Positions 1 through 6,203 of a stretch of DNA of 7,858 nucleotides are shown piece after piece; position 1 is the first letter of the stretch, and each line of letters starts with the position of its first letter. Where the stretch lies: the NCBI GenBank assembly GCA_027074135.1, contig JALTDM010000196.1, forward strand, positions 1-7,858, in the 5' to 3' direction. The notes under the pieces were generated by a model that did no database searches, was not told where the DNA came from, and saw nothing but the letters and a program-made list of their open reading frames with translations. Both the position numbers and the translations under genes were made by a program. This DNA is from Bacteroidales bacterium. GTDB lineage: Bacteria; Bacteroidota; Bacteroidia; Bacteroidales; JALTDM01.

Positions 1-849
1 ATAAACACCTGAATTCAAAGTAGATATATCTATATGATTATTCTTATTGTTAATTGTTTTTATTAGCTCTCCACCAACATTAAAAATTCTAATAGTTTTA
101 TATTGTTTTACATTTTCTACATTTATAAAGTTCGTAGCAGGATTAGGATAAATCATAATATCGTTATTTATAAAAACATTACTATTAGCAGTTACTATGC
201 CATGCGCCCAATTAACATAATTTAACGAATCCTCTGGACTTATACCCCAAGCAACATTAAAACTACCTAAATCATATATAGCTTGCAAGTTTCCATCCGG
301 ATTGCCATCATAATTCGTATCTACATTTGCACCATTATAAAATGATATATTTACTATTGATCCTGTTTCAAAAAATGAAGAAGTCGTATCTCTATCATAA
401 GTTAAAGTTCTGTCTCCTACACCTTTCCAAAACCACAACCCATCCGGAACATCTCCTGCTTGATATGCTGTTGGAATTTGATTGCTATCAGCAGGTATTT
501 CTGAAATAACTGCAACCCTGCAATATTGAGTAGCCGCAGTTGAGCCATTAAAAGATATTCTCAAAGTAGAAACATAAGGTGGCACATAAATAGAAAACAA
601 AATTCCTTCACCACTACCGATATAAATAGAATTTGAACTAACAACCGGCACATAAGTAATATCATAACTATCAGAGTATGAATTATAATACATATTCGCA
701 GGGTCTAAAATAGAGCCACTGGAACCATCCCATGGATCATTCTGCGGATAAATATAAATTTGAGAATAATCAAAACTTGGAATCTCTTGCCCAAGTAAAG
801 GCGTAATTACCGAAAAAACTAAAATAACTAAATTAACTAACTTTTTCAT
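1..849 (-). CDS. Secreted protein of unknown function with type A T9SS sorting domain (3' end outside window)
   Basis: Translating back from ATG at 849 gives 283 uninterrupted codons to the left edge, so the C-terminus is missing. The start is supported by a signal peptide: MKK, a hydrophobic run to about residue 19, and a likely cut near G20/Q21. Residues about 22-225 form a domain rich in Ser, Tyr, Asp, Asn and Gly, probably beta-rich, which I do not recognise. Within it, D177-T-N-Y-D-G-N-P-D185-G resembles a DxNxDG calcium-binding loop. Residues from about 230 are a typical Por secretion (type A) tail: YPNP at 234-237, then a strand like KTIRIFNVGGELI and an IDISTLNSGVY stretch where the window ends. 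Probably only 15-20 residues are missing, judging from the family. T9SS would move the protein across the outer membrane, where the tail is normally removed. It lies 169 nt downstream of the AraC-type regulator gene. Export is well supported; the molecular role is unknown. Confidence 0.9.
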   Translation of the reverse strand, partial: MKKLVNLVILVFSVITPLLGQEIPSFDYSQIYIYPQNDPWDGSSGSILDPANMYYNSYSDSYDITYVPVVSSNSIYIGSGEGILFSIYVPPYVSTLRISFNGSTAATQYCRVAVISEIPADSNQIPTAYQAGDVPDGLWFWKGVGDRTLTYDRDTTSSFFETGSIVNISFYNGANVDTNYDGNPDGNLQAIYDLGSFNVAWGISPEDSLNYVNWAHGIVTANSNVFINNDIMIYPNPATNFINVENVKQYKTIRIFNVGGELIKTINNKNNHIDISTLNSGVY

Positions 850-878
850 GACATAAAAATTTTTTATTAGAACTTTAA

Positions 879-886
879 CAAAAGTA
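879..886 (-). promoter_or_regulatory. Candidate Bacteroidota -7 promoter element for the 849-1 gene
   Basis: On the minus strand this reads TACTTTTG, an exact match to the Bacteroidota -7 consensus TAnnTTTG. It lies about 30 bases upstream of the ATG at 849, so a transcript would carry a short leader of roughly 20-25 nt. No TTTG or TTG box is visible at the usual distance upstream, so the match rests on the -7 element alone in an AT-rich region. The direct repeats at 899-935 lie just upstream, where an activator could compensate for a missing -33 box. Confidence 0.35.
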
Positions 887-898
887 ACTTTTTATGCA

Positions 899-935
899 CA
901 CACGATTTTTAGTAGGGAAGCATAAGATTTTTGTA
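899..935. repeat. Two imperfect direct repeats 22 bp apart, possible operator
   Basis: On the plus strand, 899-910 (cacacgattttt) and 921-932 (cataagattttt) match at 10 of 12 positions. Each is followed by gta (912-914 and 933-935), with one extra base in the first copy. The shared core gattttt recurs at exactly 22 bp, about two helical turns. The second copy also overlaps a small palindrome, attttt-gt-aaaaat (927-940). The pair sits immediately upstream of the candidate -7 element of the 849-1 gene and downstream of the AraC-type regulator gene. AraC-family proteins commonly bind direct repeats spaced about two turns apart, so this could be an activator site. The low-complexity core means chance is a real alternative. 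Confidence 0.35.
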
Positions 936-1018
936 AAAATACATCCGTGAAGCACCCAAAGGCAAGTTTTTAATAATAAGCAACTTATACCACAATCTAT
1001 TTTTTACAATGTATCCAT

Positions 1019-2635
1019 TTATGAATTTCTTTTTAGTGTTTTCATAAAAATACTCGGGGTTACACCAACATTTTTTTTAAAAACTCTATCAAAAACAGTC
1101 CTTGAATTGAAACCTGACATTTCTGCTATTTGTTCTATTGATAATGAAAAGTTTTCAGGTTTTCTCATTATAGATATTGCATAGTTTACTCTCAATTCAT
1201 TTATAAATGAATTGAAATTTTTCCCATAACATTCATTTATCACTTGCGAAATGTAAGTTCTGCCAACATTAATTTCTTTGGACAATTTATTTATTGTAAA
1301 ATCCTGATTTAAAAACAATTGTTTTTCACGTAATGTTTTTTCAATTAAAAATTTTATACCTTGTTTTTGTTCTTTAGAAAGCGGTGAGCTTTGATATTTT
1401 CTCAAAGTTTTTTTATCATTTTCCGTCAAAACAACTTGTTTAGATTTGTTATTATTAGATAATTTATTTAATTCTATAGTTTTTTCAATAAGTTTATTTT
1501 CTGATTTACGTTTCAACCTTTTATAAAAAAATAAAATAATTATAAACAAAACAGCAAAAGACAAAATAACTGTTGAAAGGAAAAAGATCCTTGTTTTTAA
1601 CTTTTGCTTCTCGCTTTTATATCTTAACAAATTCAACTCTTTCTGTGTCTTTTCAAATTCAAGCTCTGAGTTTATTTTTGCAACCTCTGTATAAACACGT
1701 TTATTAAACAATGAATCTGCAATAGTTTTGTATTTTACAAAAACATCGAAAATTTCGGAATTATACTTTCTTGAAAAATATTTGATGTATTGTTGCAACA
1801 TATATTTCTCTACATCCTTAGCAGAAATTTCTTTAGTTAGTTCAAGTCCTTTCTTTATATAATAAAGTGCAGGATCCAATTTATTTTGATCTAAATAAAA
1901 GTCAATAAGTATAATCAATAAATTTGCTTTTTCATACTTAAGTCCATACCTGTCACAAATTGTTAAGGCTTTAAATAAAACTTCTTCAGATTTATCATAT
2001 TGATGATTATCATTGAAATTCATCGCAAGATTTGTATACACCTGTATGGTTTCCTTATCATTCTTATTTCCAATAAGTTTTAAAATATAATTAAAATAAT
2101 ATGAAGATAATTCATACTCCCCTCGTGCCCTGTAGAGTAATGCTAAGTTATTATATATACTGATTGTGAGTTTGCTGTATTTTGTTGTATCAACTAATTC
2201 TTTAGCCTTAATTAAATATTCTCTCGTCTTAACCAAATCATTCAACCTTAGATAAGTACTTGCTATATTATTAAAAGCCCTTGAAATAAGAATAGTATCA
2301 TTTATTTTTTTCGCAAATTTTAACGACTTCAAAAAATTTTTTAATGTTAATGTATAGTTTCCCTCCTGAAAATAAAATGCAGCTATTCTATTAAAAAACT
2401 CACATGCTTTCTTAAAATTTCCCTTTTTCTCATAAAGTTCAGCCAATTCTTTAGAAAATTGTATTGCTTCGGGAAAATTTTGTTTTTCTTTATAATACTC
2501 TGATAAAGACTCTAAAATCTTAATTTTTATTTCAGGAGAAGCAGTATATAGTTTTTCTTTTAAACTATCAGGATTAAAGTGTGCAAAAACAAAAGCCGGT
2601 AAAAAACCTAATATTATTACCAATAATTTATTCAT
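1019..2635 (-). CDS. Membrane-anchored TPR sensor with C-terminal AraC-type DNA-binding domain
   Basis: 538 aa, starting at ATG 2635 (TAA stop), which gives a clear signal peptide (MNKLLVIILGFLPAFVFA). Residues about 25-310 are tandem helical hairpins of TPR type, about six, for example around 52-90, 92-130, 155-190 and 200-230. A charged coiled-coil-like stretch (about 318-348) leads into one strongly hydrophobic membrane helix at about 350-371, followed by basic KRLKRK. The C-terminus, about 437-535, is an AraC-family domain: a first helix-turn-helix near 447-468 and a second near 498-521, with the family signature GFNSRTVF...FKKNVGVTP at 508-527. There is no histidine kinase or receiver domain, so the likely design is a periplasmic TPR sensor coupled through one membrane helix to a cytoplasmic DNA-binding domain. 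The gene starts 17 nt after the isomerase stop and is probably co-transcribed with it. It looks more AT-rich than its neighbours, with many Lys, Asn and Ile codons. Its signal and targets cannot be read from the sequence. Confidence 0.92.
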   Translation of the reverse strand: MNKLLVIILGFLPAFVFAHFNPDSLKEKLYTASPEIKIKILESLSEYYKEKQNFPEAIQFSKELAELYEKKGNFKKACEFFNRIAAFYFQEGNYTLTLKNFLKSLKFAKKINDTILISRAFNNIASTYLRLNDLVKTREYLIKAKELVDTTKYSKLTISIYNNLALLYRARGEYELSSYYFNYILKLIGNKNDKETIQVYTNLAMNFNDNHQYDKSEEVLFKALTICDRYGLKYEKANLLIILIDFYLDQNKLDPALYYIKKGLELTKEISAKDVEKYMLQQYIKYFSRKYNSEIFDVFVKYKTIADSLFNKRVYTEVAKINSELEFEKTQKELNLLRYKSEKQKLKTRIFFLSTVILSFAVLFIIILFFYKRLKRKSENKLIEKTIELNKLSNNNKSKQVVLTENDKKTLRKYQSSPLSKEQKQGIKFLIEKTLREKQLFLNQDFTINKLSKEINVGRTYISQVINECYGKNFNSFINELRVNYAISIMRKPENFSLSIEQIAEMSGFNSRTVFDRVFKKNVGVTPSIFMKTLKRNS

Positions 2636-2652
2636 TTACAAGCTTCTATCAC

Positions 2653-3468
2653 TTACTGCACTACCTCCATCTTAATAATTCTTACATCTTTGAGCGGGCG
2701 ATTATAAATATCCGTTTTAACATTTGCTATTTTATCAACTACATCCATGCCTTTTATCACTTCTCCGAAAACAGTGTATTGCCCGTCAAGATGTGGAGCA
2801 CCTCCGATTGTTGTATAAATTTTTCTTTGTTTTGCCGTAAATTCGAAAGGTTTTTGATGATATTTTTTCAAAGCCAATTTGTATATTCTATTCCTGAATT
2901 TTATTATTCCTTCAGTATTCTTGGCTTTTGCAAGAGATTTTAATGTGTCTCTGTAAGCTTGATTTTTCTTCTCTGTCAAAAACTTCATTATTAAGTCATT
3001 CCGGTGTATTGCTTTCAACCTCTTTTCCAATTTATTCAATTCCTCTACAGTGTATTTTCTGCCTTGAACAATATAAAATTGCGACCCCGAAGATCTTCTT
3101 TCGGGATTTACATCATCAGACTCCCTTGCCGCAGCCAAAGCTCCTCTTTTGTGGAAATGATTCGGGCGAATTTCGGCAGGAATTGTATATCCAGGTCCGC
3201 CTAACCCTAGTCTGCTTCCCGGCTTTGCATTCTTGGAAAATGGGTCACCTCCCTGAATCATAAAATTTTTTATGACCCTGTGAAAAAGCAAACTGTCGTA
3301 ATAATGTGATTTTACAAGTTTCAAGAAATTATCCCTATGCAACGGAGTATCATCATATAGCTTAACTATAATAGTACCTTCGGTCGTAACAATTTTAACT
3401 TTTTTAGATTGCGAAAAAGCATGAATTGTCAAGACCAATGCAAAAAATATAAAGGAAAGCTTTTTCAT
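2653..3468 (-). CDS. Exported cyclophilin-type peptidyl-prolyl cis-trans isomerase with large insertion
   Basis: 271 aa from ATG 3468, giving an N-terminal signal peptide (MKKLSFIFFALVLTIHAFSQ) that points to the periplasm. The cyclophilin core is clear: FHRVIKNFMIQGGD at 62-75 supplies the catalytic Arg64 with Phe69 and Gln72 (human CypA R55, F60, Q63); GSQFYI is at 128-133; PHLDGQYTVFGEV is at 225-237. The position of CypA Trp121 is His226, as in many bacterial cyclophilins with low cyclosporin sensitivity. Between GSQFYI and the PHLDG strand, where CypA has only a few residues, there is a highly charged, apparently helical insertion of about 80 residues (137-218). As I recall, similar insertions occur in other Bacteroidota cyclophilins, so it is probably lineage-specific rather than an error. 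It should speed proline isomerisation during folding of exported proteins. The regulator gene follows after 17 nt. The gene is 138 nt downstream of pheS, with the palindromic element between them. Confidence 0.95.
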   Translation of the reverse strand: MKKLSFIFFALVLTIHAFSQSKKVKIVTTEGTIIVKLYDDTPLHRDNFLKLVKSHYYDSLLFHRVIKNFMIQGGDPFSKNAKPGSRLGLGGPGYTIPAEIRPNHFHKRGALAAARESDDVNPERRSSGSQFYIVQGRKYTVEELNKLEKRLKAIHRNDLIMKFLTEKKNQAYRDTLKSLAKAKNTEGIIKFRNRIYKLALKKYHQKPFEFTAKQRKIYTTIGGAPHLDGQYTVFGEVIKGMDVVDKIANVKTDIYNRPLKDVRIIKMEVVQ

Positions 3469-3483
3469 ATTTTTATTTTTTTA

Positions 3484-3552
3484 TCACCCACCGTATCTCC
3501 CCTAAAGAGAGAAACGTATTTTTCTCCCTTTAGGAAGAATTAAAGAGTGTGA
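3484..3552. repeat. 69-nt intergenic palindromic element with 14-bp core stem
   Basis: The core arms are 3501-3514 (cctaaagagagaaa) and 3521-3534 (tttctccctttagg), separated by a 6-nt loop. They are complementary except at one position, which in minus-strand RNA becomes a G-U pair, so the transcribed stem is unbroken. The flanks look symmetric too: the stretch opens with TCAC (3484) and closes with GTGA (3552), and its midpoint (3518) coincides with that of the core (3517.5). It fits the spacer between pheS and the isomerase gene. No T-tract follows the stem on either strand, so it is not a standard intrinsic terminator. It may be a degenerate REP- or MITE-like repeat, or an RNA structure in the leader of the isomerase-regulator transcript. 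Confidence 0.55.
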
Positions 3553-3583
3553 CTGACACTTTTAATCGAAAATAGCTAATTAA

Positions 3584-3611
3584 CAAATTAAATAATTAAC
3601 ACATTTTCAAA
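3584..3611 (-). promoter_or_regulatory. Weak candidate promoter for the isomerase-regulator unit
   Basis: On the minus strand TTTG (3611-3608, overlapping the pheS stop codon) is followed after 16 bases by TTAATTTG (3591-3584), which matches TAnnTTTG at all but one defined position. The spacing is slightly shorter than usual. If real, the transcript would begin near 3577 and carry the whole palindromic element in its leader. The region is very AT-rich, so this is a tentative call; read-through from pheS is the alternative. Confidence 0.2.
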
Positions 3612-4617
3612 GTTCTGTTTCAAACTGCTTCAAGAAATCAATATTGTTTTCAAAGAATAAACGCAAATCCTTTATGCCGTATTTCAGCATTGCAATCCTT
3701 TCAACTCCCATACCAAAAGCAAAGCCCGTATATGTCTTGCTGTCTATGCCGTTTAGTTCAAGTACATTCGGATCTACCATTCCGCACCCCAAAATTTCCA
3801 GCCAACCTGTATATTTACATACATTACAACCTTTACCGCCGCAAATTTTGCATGATATATCCATTTCTGCCGAAGGTTCTGTAAACGGGAAATAAGAAGG
3901 TCTAAGTCTTATATCAGTCTTTTCACCAAACATTTCTTTGGCAAAATACAAAAGGGTTTGCTTCAAATCGGCAAAAGATACACCTTTATCAATATACAAA
4001 CCTTCTACTTGGTGAAAAATACAGTGGGCCCTTGCTGATATCGCTTCATTACGGTAAACCCTGCCGGGGGATACTGTACGGATAGGCGGTTTTTCTTTTT
4101 CCATTACCCTCACTTGCACCGATGAAGTATGTGTACGCAGCAAAATATCATCAGTAACAAAAAATGTATCTTGCATATCTCTTGCCGGGTGTTCAGGTGG
4201 GAAGTTCAATGCCGAAAAGACATGCCAATCGTCTTCCACTTCAGGACCTTCACTTACATTAAAGCCCAGCCTTTTGAAAATATCAAGTATTTCGTTTCGG
4301 ACAAGCGAAATCGGATGTCTGGACCCTAAGGTTGTATCAACAGGCAAAAACAAATCTTTGTCAAAATGTTTCTGCTCGGCTTCTGCGAAAGCAGATTTCA
4401 GCTCATTTATCTTTTTTTGTACTTCTTGCTTTAAAGTATTCAGGATTTTACCCACATCCCTTTTTTGTTCGGGTGGAATGGTTTTAAATTCTGCAAACAA
4501 GTCGTTTATAACACCTTTTTTACCTAAAAATTTTATCCTGAACTGTTCTATTTCCTCCATATTTGCAGGTGAAAAACTTGCAACTTCTTCCAGGTATTTT
4601 TCTATTTTTTCTTTCAT
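3607..4617 (-). CDS. pheS: Phenylalanine--tRNA ligase alpha subunit
   Basis: 336 aa and complete from ATG 4617 to TGA, close to the usual 330-345 residues. It charges tRNA-Phe with phenylalanine in the cytoplasm as part of an alpha2-beta2 enzyme. Residues about 1-90 are the tRNA-contacting coiled-coil arm. The class II catalytic core follows: the motif 1 region at 101-119 (HPISLVRNEILDIFKRLGF), RTHTSSVQ at 161-168, motif 2 at 184-207 (PGRVYRNEAISARAHC then IFHQVEGL), FTEPSAEMD at 245-253, and motif 3 at 298-319 (GFAFGMGVERIAMLKYG). Cysteines 256, 259, 264 and 267 form a CxxC...CxxC knuckle before GWLEILGCGMV, as in many bacterial PheS proteins such as that of Bacillus, and probably bind zinc. 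pheT, for the beta subunit, is not next to it here: downstream is the isomerase and upstream the T9SS cargo operon. It probably has its own promoter (4638-4645). Confidence 0.98.
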   Translation of the reverse strand: MKEKIEKYLEEVASFSPANMEEIEQFRIKFLGKKGVINDLFAEFKTIPPEQKRDVGKILNTLKQEVQKKINELKSAFAEAEQKHFDKDLFLPVDTTLGSRHPISLVRNEILDIFKRLGFNVSEGPEVEDDWHVFSALNFPPEHPARDMQDTFFVTDDILLRTHTSSVQVRVMEKEKPPIRTVSPGRVYRNEAISARAHCIFHQVEGLYIDKGVSFADLKQTLLYFAKEMFGEKTDIRLRPSYFPFTEPSAEMDISCKICGGKGCNVCKYTGWLEILGCGMVDPNVLELNGIDSKTYTGFAFGMGVERIAMLKYGIKDLRLFFENNIDFLKQFETEL

Positions 4618-4637
4618 TACTTAAATTCTTTAGGCTG

Positions 4638-4645
4638 CAAACTTA
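4638..4645 (-). promoter_or_regulatory. Candidate Bacteroidota -7 promoter element for pheS
   Basis: The minus strand reads TAAGTTTG here, an exact TAnnTTTG match followed by C. It lies in the 53-nt gap between the stop of the upstream cargo gene (4671) and the pheS ATG (4617), leaving a short leader of about 10-20 nt. I see no TTG box at the expected distance upstream. The position and full -7 match still make it the best promoter candidate in the window. It would separate pheS from the T9SS operon. There is no obvious hairpin terminator in the same gap, so some read-through is possible. Confidence 0.45.
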
Positions 4646-4670
4646 CAAAAAAATGAAATGTGTTTTTACT

Positions 4671-6194
4671 CTACTTTACAACAACCTTTTGCATTTTGCC
4701 TTCCGCTTCAAAAAAATAAATCCCCTTTTTCAAAAAAGAAATATCAAGAACTTTACTTTTAATTTCCTTTTCTGCAACAAACTTACCGACAGCATTATAA
4801 ATTTTAACTGATGTTACTGCTGCTATATTGTTTACATACAAATAATTTTTTGTAGGGTTGGGATAAAACACCGGAAGTTGGTCAGTTGCAAGTATTTGCG
4901 TTTGATTTGACAGATTTTTTGCATTTACTTTTGTAAAAAATATATTCAAACTTCCTGTACGCACATCACCCCAAACAACATAAGCAGTATCACTTCTGTA
5001 TGTTACAGACAAAAAGTCGTTTCCGTTTTTATTCAAGATTGTGTCAAAAGGCAAAGTTTCATCGTTTATTTTCACATTTTCAGAAAAACCTGTAGAATCT
5101 TTGATTTTGAAAGCACAATAAATGTCAAAATCAGATTGGTATCCGTCCGTACCGTTTCTCCTGTCCCGCCACACAGCCACAAAATCACCTTTTTCGTTGA
5201 ATGCTCCCCATGCCAAATCTTGCATCTTACCATTACCTTGTTCATCATCATTTACTCTTACGGGTTCTGTCCAAGTATTGCCACAATCATTACTTTCCGT
5301 ATAAAAAACATCGGCGTCTCCATATATTTCCTGCTCAAAAATAAATGCCAAATGACAAGAATCTATTGGGTCAACACACAAATTTGTGCCTCGTTTTGCC
5401 AGAGTATCGGTTACGGGACTTGACACATCACATACAGCACTGTAAGATATAGAATCATTTGCTTCTAATTTTGCCAAAACATACCTTGGGTAAATATAAG
5501 TTGAAGGCAAATATGAAGGATAAACTGCAAAAAACCGACCGCTTGAAGAAATACACGGTGAAGCTGCCGGATTTGCTATATAATTTCCAACTTCAAAACC
5601 TCCGCCGTCTAGTACCTTCAAAGCACCCCAAGTCCAAGTCTCATAATTTCCCTTTATGTAATAAGGACGATTGGGTAATTCATCCCAATATACAGGCTTA
5701 ACTGTAATATAAATACCCGTACCCACAGTATCTATTGCAATCCAAGGTCTGTCCACAGGAAATTCTCCCGGAACATCATAAGCATCAATTGCTTTGTAAG
5801 GCGTGCTCAAGGTATTTCCGCCATCGTCCGTATAAACAACATAAACTCCTCCCGAATCCAAATCTTGTGAGTGGTCTATGTAGCAAAAATAGACTCTCCC
5901 GTTTTTGTCAATAGCCATAGAAGGATCGGCAGAAGTATAGTCCGACTGAACATGCGGAATAAACTTTGTTTCGCTCCAAGTTGTGCCGTAATCATTTGAA
6001 AATCGATATTTTATCACTAACGCGTTATTAAATTTATACCCAATCCAAGCTACAACTATTTGTCCCGGCTCTTTATCATTATATAAAATATACGGTTCTC
6101 CGTCAAAAACAGAACCTTCGGAGATATTAACATTTTGCTGGGCAAAACTTTTAATACTTACCCAAAACAACAAAAAAAGAATTAGTCTATTCAT
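4671..6194 (-). CDS. Secreted Asp-box (BNR, sialidase-like fold) protein with type A T9SS sorting domain
   Basis: 507 aa from ATG 6194 to TAG. A signal peptide (MNRLILFLLFWVSIKSFAQ) is followed by a beta-propeller-like body of about residues 22-430. Asp-box motifs of form SxDxGxTW appear at 66-73 (SNDYGTTW), 122-129 (TDDGGNTL, degenerate) and 301-308 (SNDCGNTW). Other propeller-like strands include DRPWIAID (148-155) and AVWRDRRNG (340-348). The tail from about 440 is a complete type A sorting domain: YPNP at 444-447, SVKIYNAVGK, LDISFLKKGIYFFEAEGK, and a basic end. It should be exported by T9SS and released or anchored at the cell surface. I do not see the FRIP motif or a convincing arginine triad of true sialidases, so I do not assign glycosidase activity; a binding or scaffold role is equally possible. 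It begins 9 nt after the PorP/SprF stop, as the last gene of the operon. Confidence 0.93.
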   Translation of the reverse strand: MNRLILFLLFWVSIKSFAQQNVNISEGSVFDGEPYILYNDKEPGQIVVAWIGYKFNNALVIKYRFSNDYGTTWSETKFIPHVQSDYTSADPSMAIDKNGRVYFCYIDHSQDLDSGGVYVVYTDDGGNTLSTPYKAIDAYDVPGEFPVDRPWIAIDTVGTGIYITVKPVYWDELPNRPYYIKGNYETWTWGALKVLDGGGFEVGNYIANPAASPCISSSGRFFAVYPSYLPSTYIYPRYVLAKLEANDSISYSAVCDVSSPVTDTLAKRGTNLCVDPIDSCHLAFIFEQEIYGDADVFYTESNDCGNTWTEPVRVNDDEQGNGKMQDLAWGAFNEKGDFVAVWRDRRNGTDGYQSDFDIYCAFKIKDSTGFSENVKINDETLPFDTILNKNGNDFLSVTYRSDTAYVVWGDVRTGSLNIFFTKVNAKNLSNQTQILATDQLPVFYPNPTKNYLYVNNIAAVTSVKIYNAVGKFVAEKEIKSKVLDISFLKKGIYFFEAEGKMQKVVVK

Positions 6195-6203
6195 AATAAT
6201 ACA

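Noticed and set aside
327..509. 60-residue plus-strand frame near the left edge
   Set aside because: It is the complement of the truncated T9SS protein gene at 849-1, which has a clear signal peptide and sorting domain. The plus-strand frame shows no family features.
2581..3263. Plus-strand open frames opposite the isomerase and regulator genes
   Set aside because: They lie antisense to well-supported genes, overlap each other, have low-complexity translations without family features, and lack promoter-like context. The same applies to the plus-strand frames opposite pheS and the T9SS genes.
3501..3534. Palindrome as an intrinsic terminator for pheS
   Set aside because: On the minus strand the stem is followed by a purine- and G-rich stretch, not a run of T. 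The plus side has no T-tract either. It is therefore listed as a repeat or RNA structure, not a terminator.
3541..3563. Small hairpin (AGTGT ... ACACT) after pheS as a terminator
   Set aside because: Only 4-5 contiguous pairs, extendable only with a bulge, and followed by a poor U-tract. Too weak to call.
3577..3600. Repeated taattaac motifs (3577-3584 and 3593-3600) as an operator
   Set aside because: Two 8-mers made almost only of A and T in a very AT-rich spacer are expected by chance. There is no further symmetry or conserved spacing to support a site.
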